64,000 nt of DNA from Chrysemys picta bellii. Lineage: Eukaryota; Chordata; Testudines; Emydidae. The stretch spans positions 55,395,439-55,459,438 of the forward strand of contig NC_088800.1 of assembly GCF_011386835.1 (NCBI RefSeq), in the 5' to 3' direction. Below, one piece after another: positions 10,481 to 27,077 of this stretch. Position 1 is the first letter of the stretch; each line of letters begins with the position of its first letter. The notes beneath the pieces were generated by a model, which did no database searches, was not told where the DNA came from, and was given only the letters and a program-made list of their open reading frames with translations. A program made the translations under genes and the position numbers.

Positions 10481-13195
10481 CTGCAGGGCAGAGCAGAGGC
10501 ACGTCAGCCATAGGCCAGCCCTCTCTCATGCCCTGCACAGCTCCTTGTGAGACGCACCCCAGGGGAAGACAGCTCGGGGTGGAGGGAGGAGAGACCCAGG
10601 CTGCAGGCATGGACAGCTAGGGCCAGGGCTTCCAGGAGCTGCTGGGGACAGCACAGCCATCTGGATCTTTCCCTGGGAGCACAGCCCTTCTGCCAGGTGG
10701 AGTTGGCAGCAACCAGGGGTCCCTCTTAACAATGCAACACAGAACTGGCTCGAGCCCCAACCCAGTAATCAGGGAAAACTAAACACCCCCCAACCCCAGT
10801 GCCTCTAAGAGGCAACATCGCCCCACTCACAAGCAGAGTCTGTGCCTAGCGGAGAAAACGTAATCCAAGGGGAAACTACCACAACTGTGATTTGAACATG
10901 TCTGCCCATGAGCAAAACTCCCACCCCAGAGTACAGGCAGTGCCCTTTGCCTCCGTTTCTCACCTGGCGGTGTGGAAGTCCAACCAACAAATGTCCCTGT
11001 AACATGCCATCCCCACCGCACCTCACTCACAGCTGCTGTCCTTGGTCAGCAGAGACCCAGAGTTCAGGGGTGCATTCACATGAGTTCACCTCCCACCCAG
11101 GGTTGGTGGAGGAAAGAAATCTCAAGCAATGTTCGTCCGCTGCCCCTGGCCTCTTCCCTGTGCCCCTAGTGCTCAGTGATTTCAGCTCTCAGTGGGGGAA
11201 TCTCACTGCTACAGGCTGGTCAGCACTAAGACCTGATTAGCAGGAATTTCAGCTCTAGCGACCATTTAAAACAAAAGACTCTCAGTGGAGCCTGATCAGT
11301 TCTGTGTTTAAACAGTGGAGTGGGGCAGGTCACCTTAAGCAGAGCCAAAGCCTACGGGCACAAACTCCTCCCCTCTGCTGGCAGAGGGCATCCAAACCCT
11401 CTGCTTAGTGAGTTCAGTTCAGTTGAGGGTGACCCTCCCTCAATCAGGCCAGGCTACGCACAGTCCTGCTGCCCTTCACTCATACAACAAGGATAATGTT
11501 TCATGAGCCCTGTATTCAGCATTAAAGTGATTTGTACCCCAGCACCAGCTAGAACTGATAACTTGGGCAACACAGATAGACAGATTGGGTGTCTTCATGT
11601 TAATACAGTCTGGCCCTGAAGCCCTCCATCCCCAGCTCATTACCAGGTCTCAGGGGAGACCTCAGTCAGACCTTGCTGGAGGAGGCTCCAGCACAATATA
11701 ACAAGCATATCTGTGGCACCTTCCAGCAGGGACCTCAAAGCATCTTCCAACCCTATGTTACCATCTGCATTTACACATGGGAAACTGAGGCAGTACAGGG
11801 ACCTGCCCAGGGAGCACCAAGGAGAAGGGCAAGGAATCAGCTGGTTCTCACTCTTGGAAAATGCTCCCTCAAATACACATTCCCCTTTTGCGCTGAGTGA
11901 GCGCAGCGCCCAGGCTTGGAGTCCCCTGCTCCCCAGCCCCACGGGCAATAGACGGAGCCGTGCAGCCAGCACAGAGACAAAGGCCGAACAGTTGCCACCT
12001 GCAAACAAAACAGAATCCACCTGCTGCGAGACGAGTTACACTGGCACCTGGCTCTGCCCTGCTCACCTGGGACGTGCAGTGTGGAAAACAAAAGTGCTGA
12101 GGAGGCCCCCAGGGAGGCGTTCTCCTGTTACCACAGGTGGCCAGGTGCTGCCACTAAAGGGCTCATGTTGATGCTCATTAAGGTAGTGCACCGACAGACC
12201 GGGCGTGCTGCACAGCAAACGGGGAACACAATGCCACTGGGGAGGGCAGCTCAGGGTGGCCCCAGGCGCTAGCAGCTTGAGAATGGAACAGCAGCCATGT
12301 GTGTGGCAGAGAGCCTGGAGAACCAGACCCATCGCTAGCCGCCCGGCAGGCTGGAGCGGTGGCAGGATGGGGCAGCTCAGAAAGTCCCCTCTCACTCAAT
12401 GGTGCCTGGGCTCCTCAGCAAACCTTACAGCAGGTAGCGCCAACCTGGGGCATCTACAAGAGGGGCCCTTGTACTCTACGCCTGACACAGCTGGACCCAC
12501 AGCAGGCTTCATGAGAGTCCCTGACTGCCCTGCACTCAGGGGTTACTGCCACCTGGGAGGCAGGGCAACGTCAAGCATAGCCTGTTACAGACAGGGAAAC
12601 TGAGGCACGGAGCTAGTCTCTCCTGGTCACGCAGAGCCAGGACTAGAACACAAGAGTTCCCGGCCAAGCCCCAGACCCTCTGTCGAAGGCGATCCCCCCA
12701 CTCAGGAAGGGGATGAAGAGCCCTCACAGCTCCTAACGTCTGAGAGACCCCCTCTGCCGCAACCCACAAAGTGAACACGACACTGGTTATGCAACTAGGC
12801 TGGAGGCACGGATGCGTGCGGATCCGATCGGATCCATAGCTCCAGTTCCTGGGGCCTCCAGACAGAGCCAGCGTTGCAAGGCCAATCCCCCGCCCCGGGA
12901 CCTGCTCTCCCCACCCAGCCTTTCCTTTGGGGGCAGATCAGGAAAGGAGCCACGTTCAGACGAGATCCAGATCCAAACCCGATGCCCGCACATCTGCCCA
13001 GACCCATCCGATGCGCTCGTCGCGTGCCTCGCAGCCTGGGTGCTGGGGAACAGCAGCCTCTTAGAGCAGTGCCCGAGCGGGGGCCTCTGTTCCTCGAACT
13101 TGCCAAACCCAGGGTTGAATCGCAGAGGACTAACCCTGGAGAGGGGCGGGCGGGAACACAGAGCCGGGCGCTTGCAGGGACAGCGGAGCTCTTAC
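10481..13195 (-). other. FOXJ1B 5' UTR intron
   Basis: GT-AG intron of about 2.7 kb, between a gtaag donor (13195-13191) and the acceptor at 10482-10481. Two MIR-like fragments are visible: near 11735-11830 ('acatgggaaactgaggcag') and near 12580-12660 ('gacagggaaactgaggcac ... ccaggactagaacacaagagttcc'). A 5' non-coding exon followed by an intron is the usual FOXJ1 arrangement. Confidence 0.55.
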
Positions 13196-13325
13196 CTTCG
13201 CAGAGAGGTGCGGGCTGGGGGTGGCGTCCCCAGGGGGGCACCTGTCTGAACTGGTACAGACACACTCCACGCCTCCTGCTACCGCCCCATCCGCCCGGCT
13301 GGCCTGGTAGGGCGCCCGCAGCACC
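13196..13325 (-). other. probable non-coding first exon of FOXJ1B
   Basis: On the minus strand a consensus donor GAAG|GTAAG ends an exon at 13196, in a GC-rich segment 2.7 kb upstream of the start-codon exon. The 5' boundary is estimated from the TATA-like and CCAAT elements just upstream. No long open frame continues into it. Human FOXJ1 also has a non-coding first exon. Confidence 0.55.
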
Positions 13326-13349
13326 TTTTGTAGGGCTGGAGGGGGGCCC

Positions 13350-13377
13350 TTTAAACCGATCCTGGGCGTCTCATTGG
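13350..13377 (-). promoter_or_regulatory. candidate FOXJ1B core promoter (TTTAAA plus CCAAT)
   Basis: Reading the minus strand, CCAAT (13377-13373) is followed by a TATA-like TTTAAA (13355-13350), about 25-30 bp before the presumed transcription start. A second, plus-oriented CCAAT lies near 13412. No convincing RFX X-box was seen by eye. Confidence 0.4.
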
Positions 13378-13399
13378 CTGCTGGTGTCTGGAGTCCCTT

Positions 13400-16300
13400 G
13401 TGCCTTCTGGCCAATGAAGCCCGGAGGGAGGCTCCCAGCCCGCTCAGCAGTTAGGGATCCTCTATAAATTCTCATGCTGGACAAAGAAAAGCGCCTTGAC
13501 TTGAGGGGCCGGGAGCAAGAGCACAATTTGGGCCTCCAGACCATGAGGTTGGACTAAACCTCAGGAGATTTTTAGAAATCCTACATCTGGCTTCTTCTCC
13601 GCGTTTGTCTCCTGGTCTCTGAGCCTTGGGGGGGGGGGAGGGGGGGCTGAGGGTCACGTTTTCCAGCTTTTCTCCACAACCACCAGGGCTAGGAACCACC
13701 TGACTCCGGGAGCCCAGGCTTTAAGAAAAACACCAGTTGTTGGGAGGCTCATGCTGAAATCGCCAGAGCTGGCCGCCAGTGAAACTAAGGAAGGGAAAGC
13801 GTCTTCCACATAGGTCCTTTGCCAGTGGCAAGGATGAGTCCGGCTTGCATGGGAGGGCGAAGGAGTGGTGTGAGAGCTGGGGAATGAGAGATGTTCAACC
13901 ACCTGCAGCTTCCAGAGCCTCAGGACCTCTGAAGATCAGCCCTTCAGAGGAGGCCTGGAAAGAGCGACACCAGCTGCAATGCATGTTGCAGCTCACAGAG
14001 CCTCAAATCCCAGCATGCAGCATCCCATATGGGCTAGAGCAGGGGCCATGGAGACCACAGGCACAGCTCCAAGCATGTGGGATGACAGAGGGTGTATATC
14101 CTACCCCAAATGAGGCCTCTGTGTTGCATGCCAGATGAGCTGGCTGCTGGCAAAGGGCAGTGTGACTGTATTTAAATGTGGCACCTTCACCATGTTCCAT
14201 CCACAGACAAAGCCCATGCTTTGAAAGCACACTATAGGTAGGGAAACTGAGGCATAGCCTCGGAGGGAAAGCTACTTGCCCAAGGTCACAGAGCAAGTCC
14301 AGGACAGAGCTGGAATGGAACCCAGGAGTCCTGTCTCCCAGTCCCCTGCTCTAACCTTCCATGAACAATGACAGACCCTAGACTTTTCTCAGCCCAGTTT
14401 AAACACCAGCTACAGCATTTCCCTCCCCATCAGATCACATGGTCCAGTCCTTGGATGTTACAGGTCCCAGCATGGTTTTCAGGGCTGCAAAGCTTGGACA
14501 CCTTAGCCTCTGCTTCAGCACTTCCCCTCATCAGTCAGATAAACTAAACAGCCCCAGCCCTAGCTAGTCAGAGGCCAGAGAGGGGAGGGGCAGAGGGGGT
14601 CTCTTGGAAGGAAAGAAATCAAACTGCCTCAGGAGGCACCCACAGGGACCTCAATGCACGTGTATGCACACACTGCTGGCTCCCCCCAAGTCACACTGTG
14701 CTTAGAGTCTTCTATTTGCACCCATTCCCTGGTGAGCCTTGGCTCTGGAGCAGAGTAGGGTTAGACAGGAGTGCAACTCTGCCTGTCAGCTTTTATTTAA
14801 CCCAAACTTATTGGAGCAGCTCCTGGGGCTGGTCCCAATGCCCGACACATTCACTCTCCCGTGGACTCTAGTCCTAGTCGCTTCAACCCCAATATTCCCC
14901 TCTCTCCTCCCCACCCCAGGGCCTCGAAGGGGAGGCCAGATGCTGAGCTTTGGCCACCAGAGCTGGACTCTGAGAGCCACCAACAGCCAGCAAGGTCTGG
15001 GGAGAGGGAGGCAGGAAGGGGGCCTGGGCCAGGGACCCGTCACCAGTTCTGACCTAGCCCAGGGAAGTTGCAACTAGGTGCTGTTGGCTGTCCAGGATGT
15101 GGGGGGAGCTCATGGGATGGGAATTCACCTCATGCTCTGCAGTGCTGGCACAGATGTAGCCAGGTATGCTGAAGGGCTTGTGAGATGCAGGGACAGGGAT
15201 CACGCTGGGCTGGAATATGCTGGTGATTGAAAGGCTTTGGGTGTTAGCTGGCAGAACCCCCTACCCCGCCCCATCCTGTTTGACTCTTGGCCTGTGTAGA
15301 CTGCCAAGGATACCAGTAGCCACTGGACCTACAGGTGACCAACACTGGGGCCCCCAACCAAAGCTCTGCCACAGCATCCTGGGGACCTTTCTGCAGCCAC
15401 AAATTCAACCCATGCACATGGGCCTCCAGAGGGGTACATGACCCCTCACCCACGTGCCAACACACTGCTTTTATGGCTGTCACTCGTTAACAGGCCACCC
15501 CCCTGGCATACAGGCCAGTAGACATCACTAAACGTCCTGGCTATGGTGGGCTAAGGTCAGATTGCACTGTGGGATTTTGGGCTGAACAAGGTCAAGGTCT
15601 GAGTGGGAGGCAAAGAGCCATGGCCCTACAGAGATCCTGGCAGAATCTACTACCTGCATCCAGGCAGGCTGAGTGTTAGGTAACCAATTCCCTTCTGCAA
15701 GAAACAGGCTGTGGAGCCAGCCCCCGAAAAGAGCTTGTGAAAATAAAGGCGTTTCCCGTGTGGGATTTCAAACAGTGTTCAGAAATCCAGACACTCAGGG
15801 CACACCGCAGGCTGAGCTGGTCTAGGGATACCTGCCAGACTGTGGTAGGAGGGGAGGGGGTCAATTCCTGGTGACTGTGTTGGCCCAACTCTGAAATACC
15901 TGCGGTGGGGTGCATGGGTCACTCATTCCTCTCAGCACTATGGGAAGCAGCAGGGGTTGTTGATCCAAGGCTCTGACTCTGGGCGTGAGAGCTGCTAGAA
16001 GAACCTGCACAGCAGTTGTGATAGTTGAAGTCTCAAGCAAGTTTTGCACTAAAGCTTCATGGCTCATCACCAAGAACCTTCCCCAGAGAGAAAAGGCCAA
16101 AGCCCAGCACTTCAGTGCCCTCGGGCAAACATAGCACTGACTGCTTAGAGGTACCTGGTTCAATCCTGACTTTGGCAGGCCCATCAGGTGCCTTTTCAAT
16201 GAGGACAGCTTCATACTCAGCTCCTAAGCGCACTCCCCACTTTGTGAAATAGGGAGGGTAAGGAAAGAGCTTCTGCCCCTACCTGGGGGTGGAAGGAAAG

Positions 16301-18400
16301 GAATCCTTATGGCCAACCAACCAGTTGCAGGAGTGCTCTAGGAGCCTGGCTCTGTGCCTGCTGCCTGGGAGATGTGGACCCTTTATGTTCCTGTGGTGGG
16401 ACAGGACAGTTCTCACCCCTCAGGCAGGAAGGGGTTACAGAGCTCAGCTGGGCACAGTCAGCCCCAACCTGGCACAGGTGGGAAGCCTGTCAAACTTGGA
16501 GAGGGGTGGCCCTTTAAAAGGGAGGACCCAAGCCACATGCAGGGTGGCACTCAGAGAGAAGAGCTCCCTAGCCCAAGGGGCTGCTTACCAGGATGTCTGA
16601 AGAGCCTCTGCTGCCTGCATCCCCTGAAGTAGAGGGACCATCCTTACTTTGTTTGGAACCCAAGACCCTCAGCCTAGGTCCTCAGGACAGGAGGGGTCAG
16701 GGAGTCAGGCCCTCTTCCCAGTCACCCCTGCCCTCTTACCTTTCAGGCAACTGCTGGGGGAGCCTGCACTCTTTGTGGGCTCCAAGGTTGTTTGGTTTGC
16801 CCTTGCTGGTTTTGGACTGCTTTACTCCTGGAAGGGGGGCTGCCATCTCCCTCAGACCTACAGCCGGAGAAGCACACTCTAAACTGCAACATCTATAGCC
16901 AGAGAGGGATGTCTGGGACAGGCCCACCTTCACCCCATGGGATGCCCTCGAGGTACAACCTCCACATTTCTATTCAGAGAAGGCCCTGGATGTCCTTGCT
17001 TCATCCTGTCACTCCTTCACTCACAGATCTCCTCACATCTCTGCTTACAAAGGGAAGCCTAAGGCTTTGGCAGCAAATGCCAGGCAGATATTAACATGCT
17101 TTGTGTGAGCGGCCATGGCACAGCTGTTTTTCAGGAGAGGGACCATTCCTCCCAGCTGGACTCAAACCAGAGATCTAAGGGCATCATTCCAAGTACACTA
17201 CACCACCTGCATGAACTACTGAGCTATTGAAGGGCACCAGGCAGGGGAGCCCGTATATGTGCCTGTGCAATCTCTCCCCAGGCAGACTGCAGGCACCTTC
17301 TCTTGGTTAAATGGAGTAACTAAAGAGGGCAGTATCATCCCAGTGTCGGCAGGGCACTCTCCCCTACCCCAGCCCCCTACTCCCCCCATCCCCCTCAATC
17401 CCAGCCATTTGAGGGTTGATTCCCACAAGAACCTCTGAAAGAACCCAACAAGAGGGGCTGAGCAGATGCTATCGACAATTTGGGCACAGAGCCAGCTGAT
17501 CTGGAGACACTTCAGCCACGGCTGGCGCACCAGGGAGCTAGAGCTGGGCTTTTGCCTCTGATTTGTGAAGGAAACATCCACCTCAGTCTCCTCTGCCTCC
17601 AACGTTTTGATAGCAATGTAGAGAAAGGAGCCTGTCCAGTTAGAACAGGCAGCTCTAGTCATCCCCTTCCAGCACCACGATGTGAGCAAACAGGCTGTCC
17701 CCATGGCGGGGTGAACAGGATGGCTGGAGCTTTCCCACCTCAACTTTGCAATAACTGAAGATGGGGGGGGGGGGGGGGCGGGGGGAAACCTCTGAAACCC
17801 CCAGCCAGGAGCAGACATCCACACCCCAGCATCTGCACAGCGCTGTCCAAGGTGCACAACAGGAGCGATGTGCTGGGCTGGAACAGGGATCTGGGGAGAG
17901 GGAGGGCAGCCCTCCAAACCCAGCTGCAGTCCCAGATGCCCATCTCGCCTTCTGGATCCTCATGTCTGTCATGTATACCAGACGTAGACGCCAGCTACAG
18001 AGCTCGCTCATTCCCCAGATGTGTTCGTCCCCAAAGCTTTGCCAGGAACAGATGCGGGGAGCTTAAATAGGATATGTTACATACAGCGCCACCTAATGGC
18101 TGAACAGTATAATGGAGATTAGCGGCCAGACCCCGCGGACATCCCCCACAAGACCCAGTTTTCTCCATCCAGCTACTTCCCCCACGCCCCAGACACCGCA
18201 CAGCGGCCCTGGATTACAGTGCGGCCCCCCCAGCCCCTCCCGGGGTCACTGTGCGCCCCCCCAGCCCCTCCCGCCCGGGGTCACAGTGGCCCCAATTCCT
18301 CCCCCATCTCCTCCATCCAGGCGCACTCGCTAGTAACAGGCCCGCGAGCTCAGTGAGTGACCGCCCCCCGCGTGACCTCGTCTTTCATAGCTGAGATCCC
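13400..18400. other. intergenic spacer between FOXJ1B and NUDT16L1
   Basis: The two genes are divergently transcribed from this spacer. It contains a MIR fragment (about 14230-14325, 'gtagggaaactgaggcatag' through 'cccaaggtcacagagc'), a tRNA-like SINE head (17158-17226, minus), a 16-base G run at 17763-17778 and a short unassigned frame with a splice-like context near 16593-16882. From 18.1 kb the sequence becomes C-rich, with a tandemly duplicated unit of about 40 bp at 18215-18290. No known gene was recognised. Confidence 0.6.
17158..17226 (-). repeat. tRNA-derived SINE head
   Basis: On the minus strand the segment has an A-box-like TAGCTCAGTAG (17226-17216) and a B-box-like GGTTTGAGTCC (17168-17158) at about tRNA spacing, so it resembles an RNA polymerase III promoter of a tRNA-derived SINE. 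The cloverleaf is degenerate, so it is not called as a tRNA gene. Confidence 0.5.
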
Positions 18401-18443
18401 CTCCTGTTGCCTGTTCTCACTGCCCCACCTCTTGGTCCCAGCA

Positions 18444-22774
<4,331 letters not shown>

Positions 22775-23475
22775 TGAATTTTTCTTTTTCAACTTGGTTA
22801 AAAATGGGTAAAGAGACTAGAGACTTTCTTCTAACTTTCCAGACAGTCACTGGCTGCAAATGCTGCCCAGGTGACTCCACCTCAGGTGGGATGGGATTAG
22901 ATTTGCCTGAAGCAATGGAAAGCTATATTTTGTAAGGCCCATAAACAGTACCAAGCTTTCCAGATACCTCTTAACTGCCCCCCTCCGGTGTCTGTGTGCT
23001 TACCCGAGGACTCTCTTAGAATGCTTTAATTTACAGGGATGCTCTGCTCCATTCAGGTCCCAGCTTAGGTATTGTTTTAATGAACAGAAATGTTACTTTT
23101 TAAATTGTTCCAAGGAGGGTTTTTAGACCCCTGCTGCAGTATTGTGAACCCAATCACAGCTGTGTTCGGGAAGGGACGGGGGAATAAGTGAACCCAATTG
23201 AAAAGAGGCATGTCTGCCAGCTGTAGCTCCATGCCAGGTGCACAAATGAAACTGCCTCCTGTAGGAACAGTCCAGGGGTGCTCCTAGTGTTCCCAGGTTT
23301 CATGACTTTGGTATCACATGGAAGAGTTTAAGGTGGCAGCTTACCTGGCTAGTGGCAATTCCCAGGTGGCTTAGTTGTTGGTGCCCCTGTGGGGTGCAGA
23401 AAGGTGGTGTGTGGCTTTGCATATGGAGAGTTGGGGGAGCAGGAAAATGAAATAAATGGCTTTGCTGTAGTTGTT
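22775..23475 (+). terminator. NUDT16L1 3' UTR with poly(A) signal
   Basis: An AATAAA at 23451-23456 lies about 680 bp after the stop codon and is followed within 10-30 bp by a T/GT-rich segment (tttgctgtagttgtttgctg), a good cleavage context. It is the first canonical signal downstream on this strand. Confidence 0.7.
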
Positions 23476-23479
23476 TGCT

Positions 23480-26400
23480 GTTGGGATCTTTTCTTTCGTA
23501 TAACGAAAACTGGAGAGCAAAGCTATTCCCGCTAGCACGCTTTGAGTGGCTGTACACCTTGGTGTCTGCATCTACATGGAACGGAGCAGCCAGCATTTGA
23601 CTGCTGGGAGCTTCCCTTTGCTGAGTTGCCAGGTTAATAAGTGGTTAGTAACTTTTGATTTCATTGTAAGGTGATCCTGGGCTTTGTGCCCCCTCTGACA
23701 ATAGTAATCGCACTTAACGGGCACCTTTCCTTTTTCCACTGGATTTGCCATTTTCAGTTTACCCTTACATTTCTCACCCCCTTTTCCTTTAGTCCACTCT
23801 GGGCCACAACTGTAGTTCCCTTGCTCACTTCCAAACTCTTAGGTGGAACTGGAGCAGTCCTTGTTTGGAAATCCACAAGGCATCACCACTATAGGTCTGC
23901 TAACATCACCATGTCTGTGCTGGACTGTGGTTGCCACTCTTCCCACATACTGAATTCCTTCCCCAATACGGTTAGGAACTGTTCCCAGGCCTCCGCTTTG
24001 GCTGCAGCCAGTGCCTATGTCTCCGTCTCTGGGGGTTGTCTCGAGCTATCTCAGTGGCCATGAACCACTGTCAATGTCTCATAATTTGGTATTTTCAAAG
24101 AATTGCCTTCTTTGCTTCTGCGTAACCATTTACCAAATCCTTGCTGACAGCACAAGTTGCATCCAGAGCTTTCCCTGTCAACAGGAGAACCAACCAGATG
24201 GTCCCCTCCTCCTGTGGCCAGGCATGTTATTTCCATTCATTCACACCTGGCTCTGTCGTCTCCCTCTCAACAGATGGGATAATTTCAGCTCTCTATGCAC
24301 CATCCTCCAGCAGATTCTCCCAGCCTTGCAGCCCAACCTTGCCCTACCAAGGGTCGTAGGGTGCAGCCTGATGCTGCCATATCCACGTTTCAGGTACTCC
24401 TACCAAGCCCTTTGCTTTGGTCACCGAACAATCACTCTGAGCCGAGGGAGTTCTCTAAACTGAGACACAGGCCCACAGTGGGGAGCTAATCTCTGTATCC
24501 CTCTTTTCCTGATGGCTCAAATTGCTGTAACAGGATACTTGAGGCAGGCTTCAAACCCAAGAGTGGCCAGTCCCTCACTTTCTTCCCATGAATCCTCTTC
24601 TCCACTCCCTCTTTCTCTTGTCCCCTCTCCCTCTTGAAGTGGAAGATGGGTTTCCTCTAGCTTGAGAGCCAGAGTCTGACCATCTCCTGGTTTGTGCCCC
24701 ACCAGGACATCCTACTGCTCACACCAAATGTCACCAAGCTGTTACCTGGTGGGCCCCCAAGATGAGCTGATCAGCCCCTCCACTTGTTCCAGTTTCTACT
24801 CCTCAGGCTTCTGACTCCAGTCTCCTTGCCCAGTAAGTTCTAGTCCCACCTGTCCAGACTGTCTTCTCCCTACTCCCAGTCTCCTTGTCCAGTCAATGTT
24901 AGTTCCCTCTAACACCCTACTCTACCTCCTGCCCCATATTCTCCATTCCCCCAGCTTCTCATTCAATCTGTGTTCCTTGTGCCAGCCACTCAGTACTGCA
25001 CCTGGCTCTTTGTCAGCTCCATCTCCCCCACACTCTGCTGGTTCCCAGGCTCCTCATCTGATCACCATTTCCTCCCCTGCCCTACCCACTGGCTTCATCT
25101 CCCTCCTCCCTGGCACCCAGCCTCCAGACCCACTCTCTGCTCCCTGGCTCCTTGTTCCATCTACTCCCCCGAGTCCTCCTCCTGCATTACCCTAGGGCTG
25201 CTAGTCACTTTGGTGTTTGTGACTTTACATTGCCTGGTTGCCAGTGAGAGTGGGCAGGGGATGGCACCTAGCACACAGGAATGACCGCTTCTCTACTACC
25301 TAGCCCCATTGCTGCCAGGAACAGTCATTACAAGGAAAATTTGGCTTTGCTCCCATAGCCCTGGGCTTGAGCATGTTCAGTGGGGCTGTAGAGTTGGTGC
25401 ATGCAGTCAGGTTGACATTAGGAGCTGGGAGGGTAGGGAACATGCACTATAAAGACAGTCTTTGGAGATTTTTTTCTCTCCAGTGTTGGTCCCAGATATT
25501 AGACAAGGTGAGTCATATTTCATTGGACCAACTTCTCAGGAGATTTTTGCAGTTAAAACTTTAGCAAGTCTTCACAAAGCATGGGCAAGCTCCTTTTCCC
25601 AAAGGCTTAAGTGGCCAAACATGGGTGGATTTTCACAGCTAAAGATGGGGACTACAACTTTCACAAAAATCTGTACTTTTCTAACATTGAAAAACAATGT
25701 TTTGCCCCTTGCCTGCTTCTTAGAGACAGCTAGAATTTAAAAAAAATAGTCACCTGGTGGCAGACAACCAGAATGGAAATGTGGATTAGTCAATAGTTTC
25801 CCCAGAGAGATGTTAACCATCTCTGCTAGAGCTGGTACACTACTATTGGCAAGAGAGGAGCTTAGGTCTAGCTCCCCTGAAGTCACGGCAGGGGCCCTTA
25901 ACTAGATTGCTCTGGAGACTGGGAAAGAGGTCAGGTTAGCCTTAAAAATCATCTCACCACAGCCCAGCAGAACTGTATGTAGTTTCAGGGAAGTCCCTAT
26001 TAACCTTGATCATAATAATAATCCCAGACATTCTCTACACCCTGTGTGTCATCTCCAAGCATTAGTGATAGGTGTCACCCCATCAGTGTGTCCTTATAAC
26101 CTGCCAGATTCATTGCTATGGTTGCATAATGCCAATGCTATGGGGCTAGGATAACTGGCAGCCAGCAGGGCTGCACTCAGGATCTGGTTAGTTCAGATTG
26201 CTCTGGTGAGGCCTCACTGGAGGTCAGTGACAGCTACAATGGGGCTGAAATAGAGGGAGAAGCCTCCTCCCATTACACTTGTGCTGGTTAGGTACTGTCA
26301 GCAAGGGAGGCTCCCCTAGGTTCCTTAAGGCTATTGGCTATATGTGCTCTGTCAGAAAGACCAGGGAAGATCCTGAGCTAAAGTGACATCAAGTATTACA

Positions 26401-27060
26401 TCAGCCAGCCCCCAGGGAGCTGGAGAGAGCAGATGCTGGGGTTATGCATGCCCAGGAAGGGGGTAGTATGACTTCCACGTACGATACCATCCCCCTCCCC
26501 TCCATCTACATGATGGGGAGAGGCAAAAATAGGGGCAGCACCAAGGGATGTGCTTCTGTCAGTACAACCCCCTTTTAATGCAGGCATCCAGAAAGTGGTG
26601 GGGTGGGGAGGAGAGGGTGAACTATGAATCTAACTACCCCCCTAGGAGAAAAACCTGCTGATAAAATGGTGCAAATGGGCCTGATGATGAGACAGAAGAG
26701 CTGCTCTGCAGAGAGCCCTGACAGTGCCAAGAACACTACCATATGTCACTTCAACCAAAATTCATAGGTGTGGAGGATTGTGCTGACCCTGGGCAGGGCT
26801 CTCCCTAGCCACTTTCTGAAGGGAAATGACTGTTCTAGCAATGGGGTCACTGAAGCCTCTCAGCAGTGCTCCCTGCTAGGGTTGACTGGGGCAAAGCTTG
26901 TCTGGGAGGATGGCCTAGCTGTCTCACCCAGCGCTCCAAGGAGAACAGCTGCTTTTGGCCTTTGTCACCTGTGTTTATGGAGCACACTGTAGGGCACTTG
27001 CCGTGGCAAGAGCAGCAGTTTAAATCCAGAGACTTGTAGTTGAAAGCAAGCAGGAGAATC
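23480..27060. other. intergenic spacer between NUDT16L1 and NAA60 (tail-to-tail)
   Basis: No recognised gene. From 24,800 to 25,200 the plus strand is a pyrimidine-rich tract with partial internal duplication ('cagtctccttg(c/t)ccagt' near 24,820 and 24,880). A dispersed-repeat fragment starts at about 25483. The composition becomes less GC-rich than the left third of the window. Confidence 0.5.
25483..25560 (+). repeat. dispersed repeat fragment (family also at 34955)
   Basis: The segment 'gtgttggtcccagatattagacaaggtgagtca...attggaccaacttct' shares an order of blocks with 34955-35050. It is a multicopy element whose class I cannot assign from sequence alone. Confidence 0.4.
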
Positions 27061-27077
27061 ACAAAAGAAAAAATCAT

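Noticed and set aside
10452..10610. Upstream in-frame ATG extending FOXJ1B by 53 residues
   Set aside because: It would read through the ctgcag acceptor at 10482-10481. The residues are low-complexity, and the homologous N-terminus starts at MPILVSPDI.
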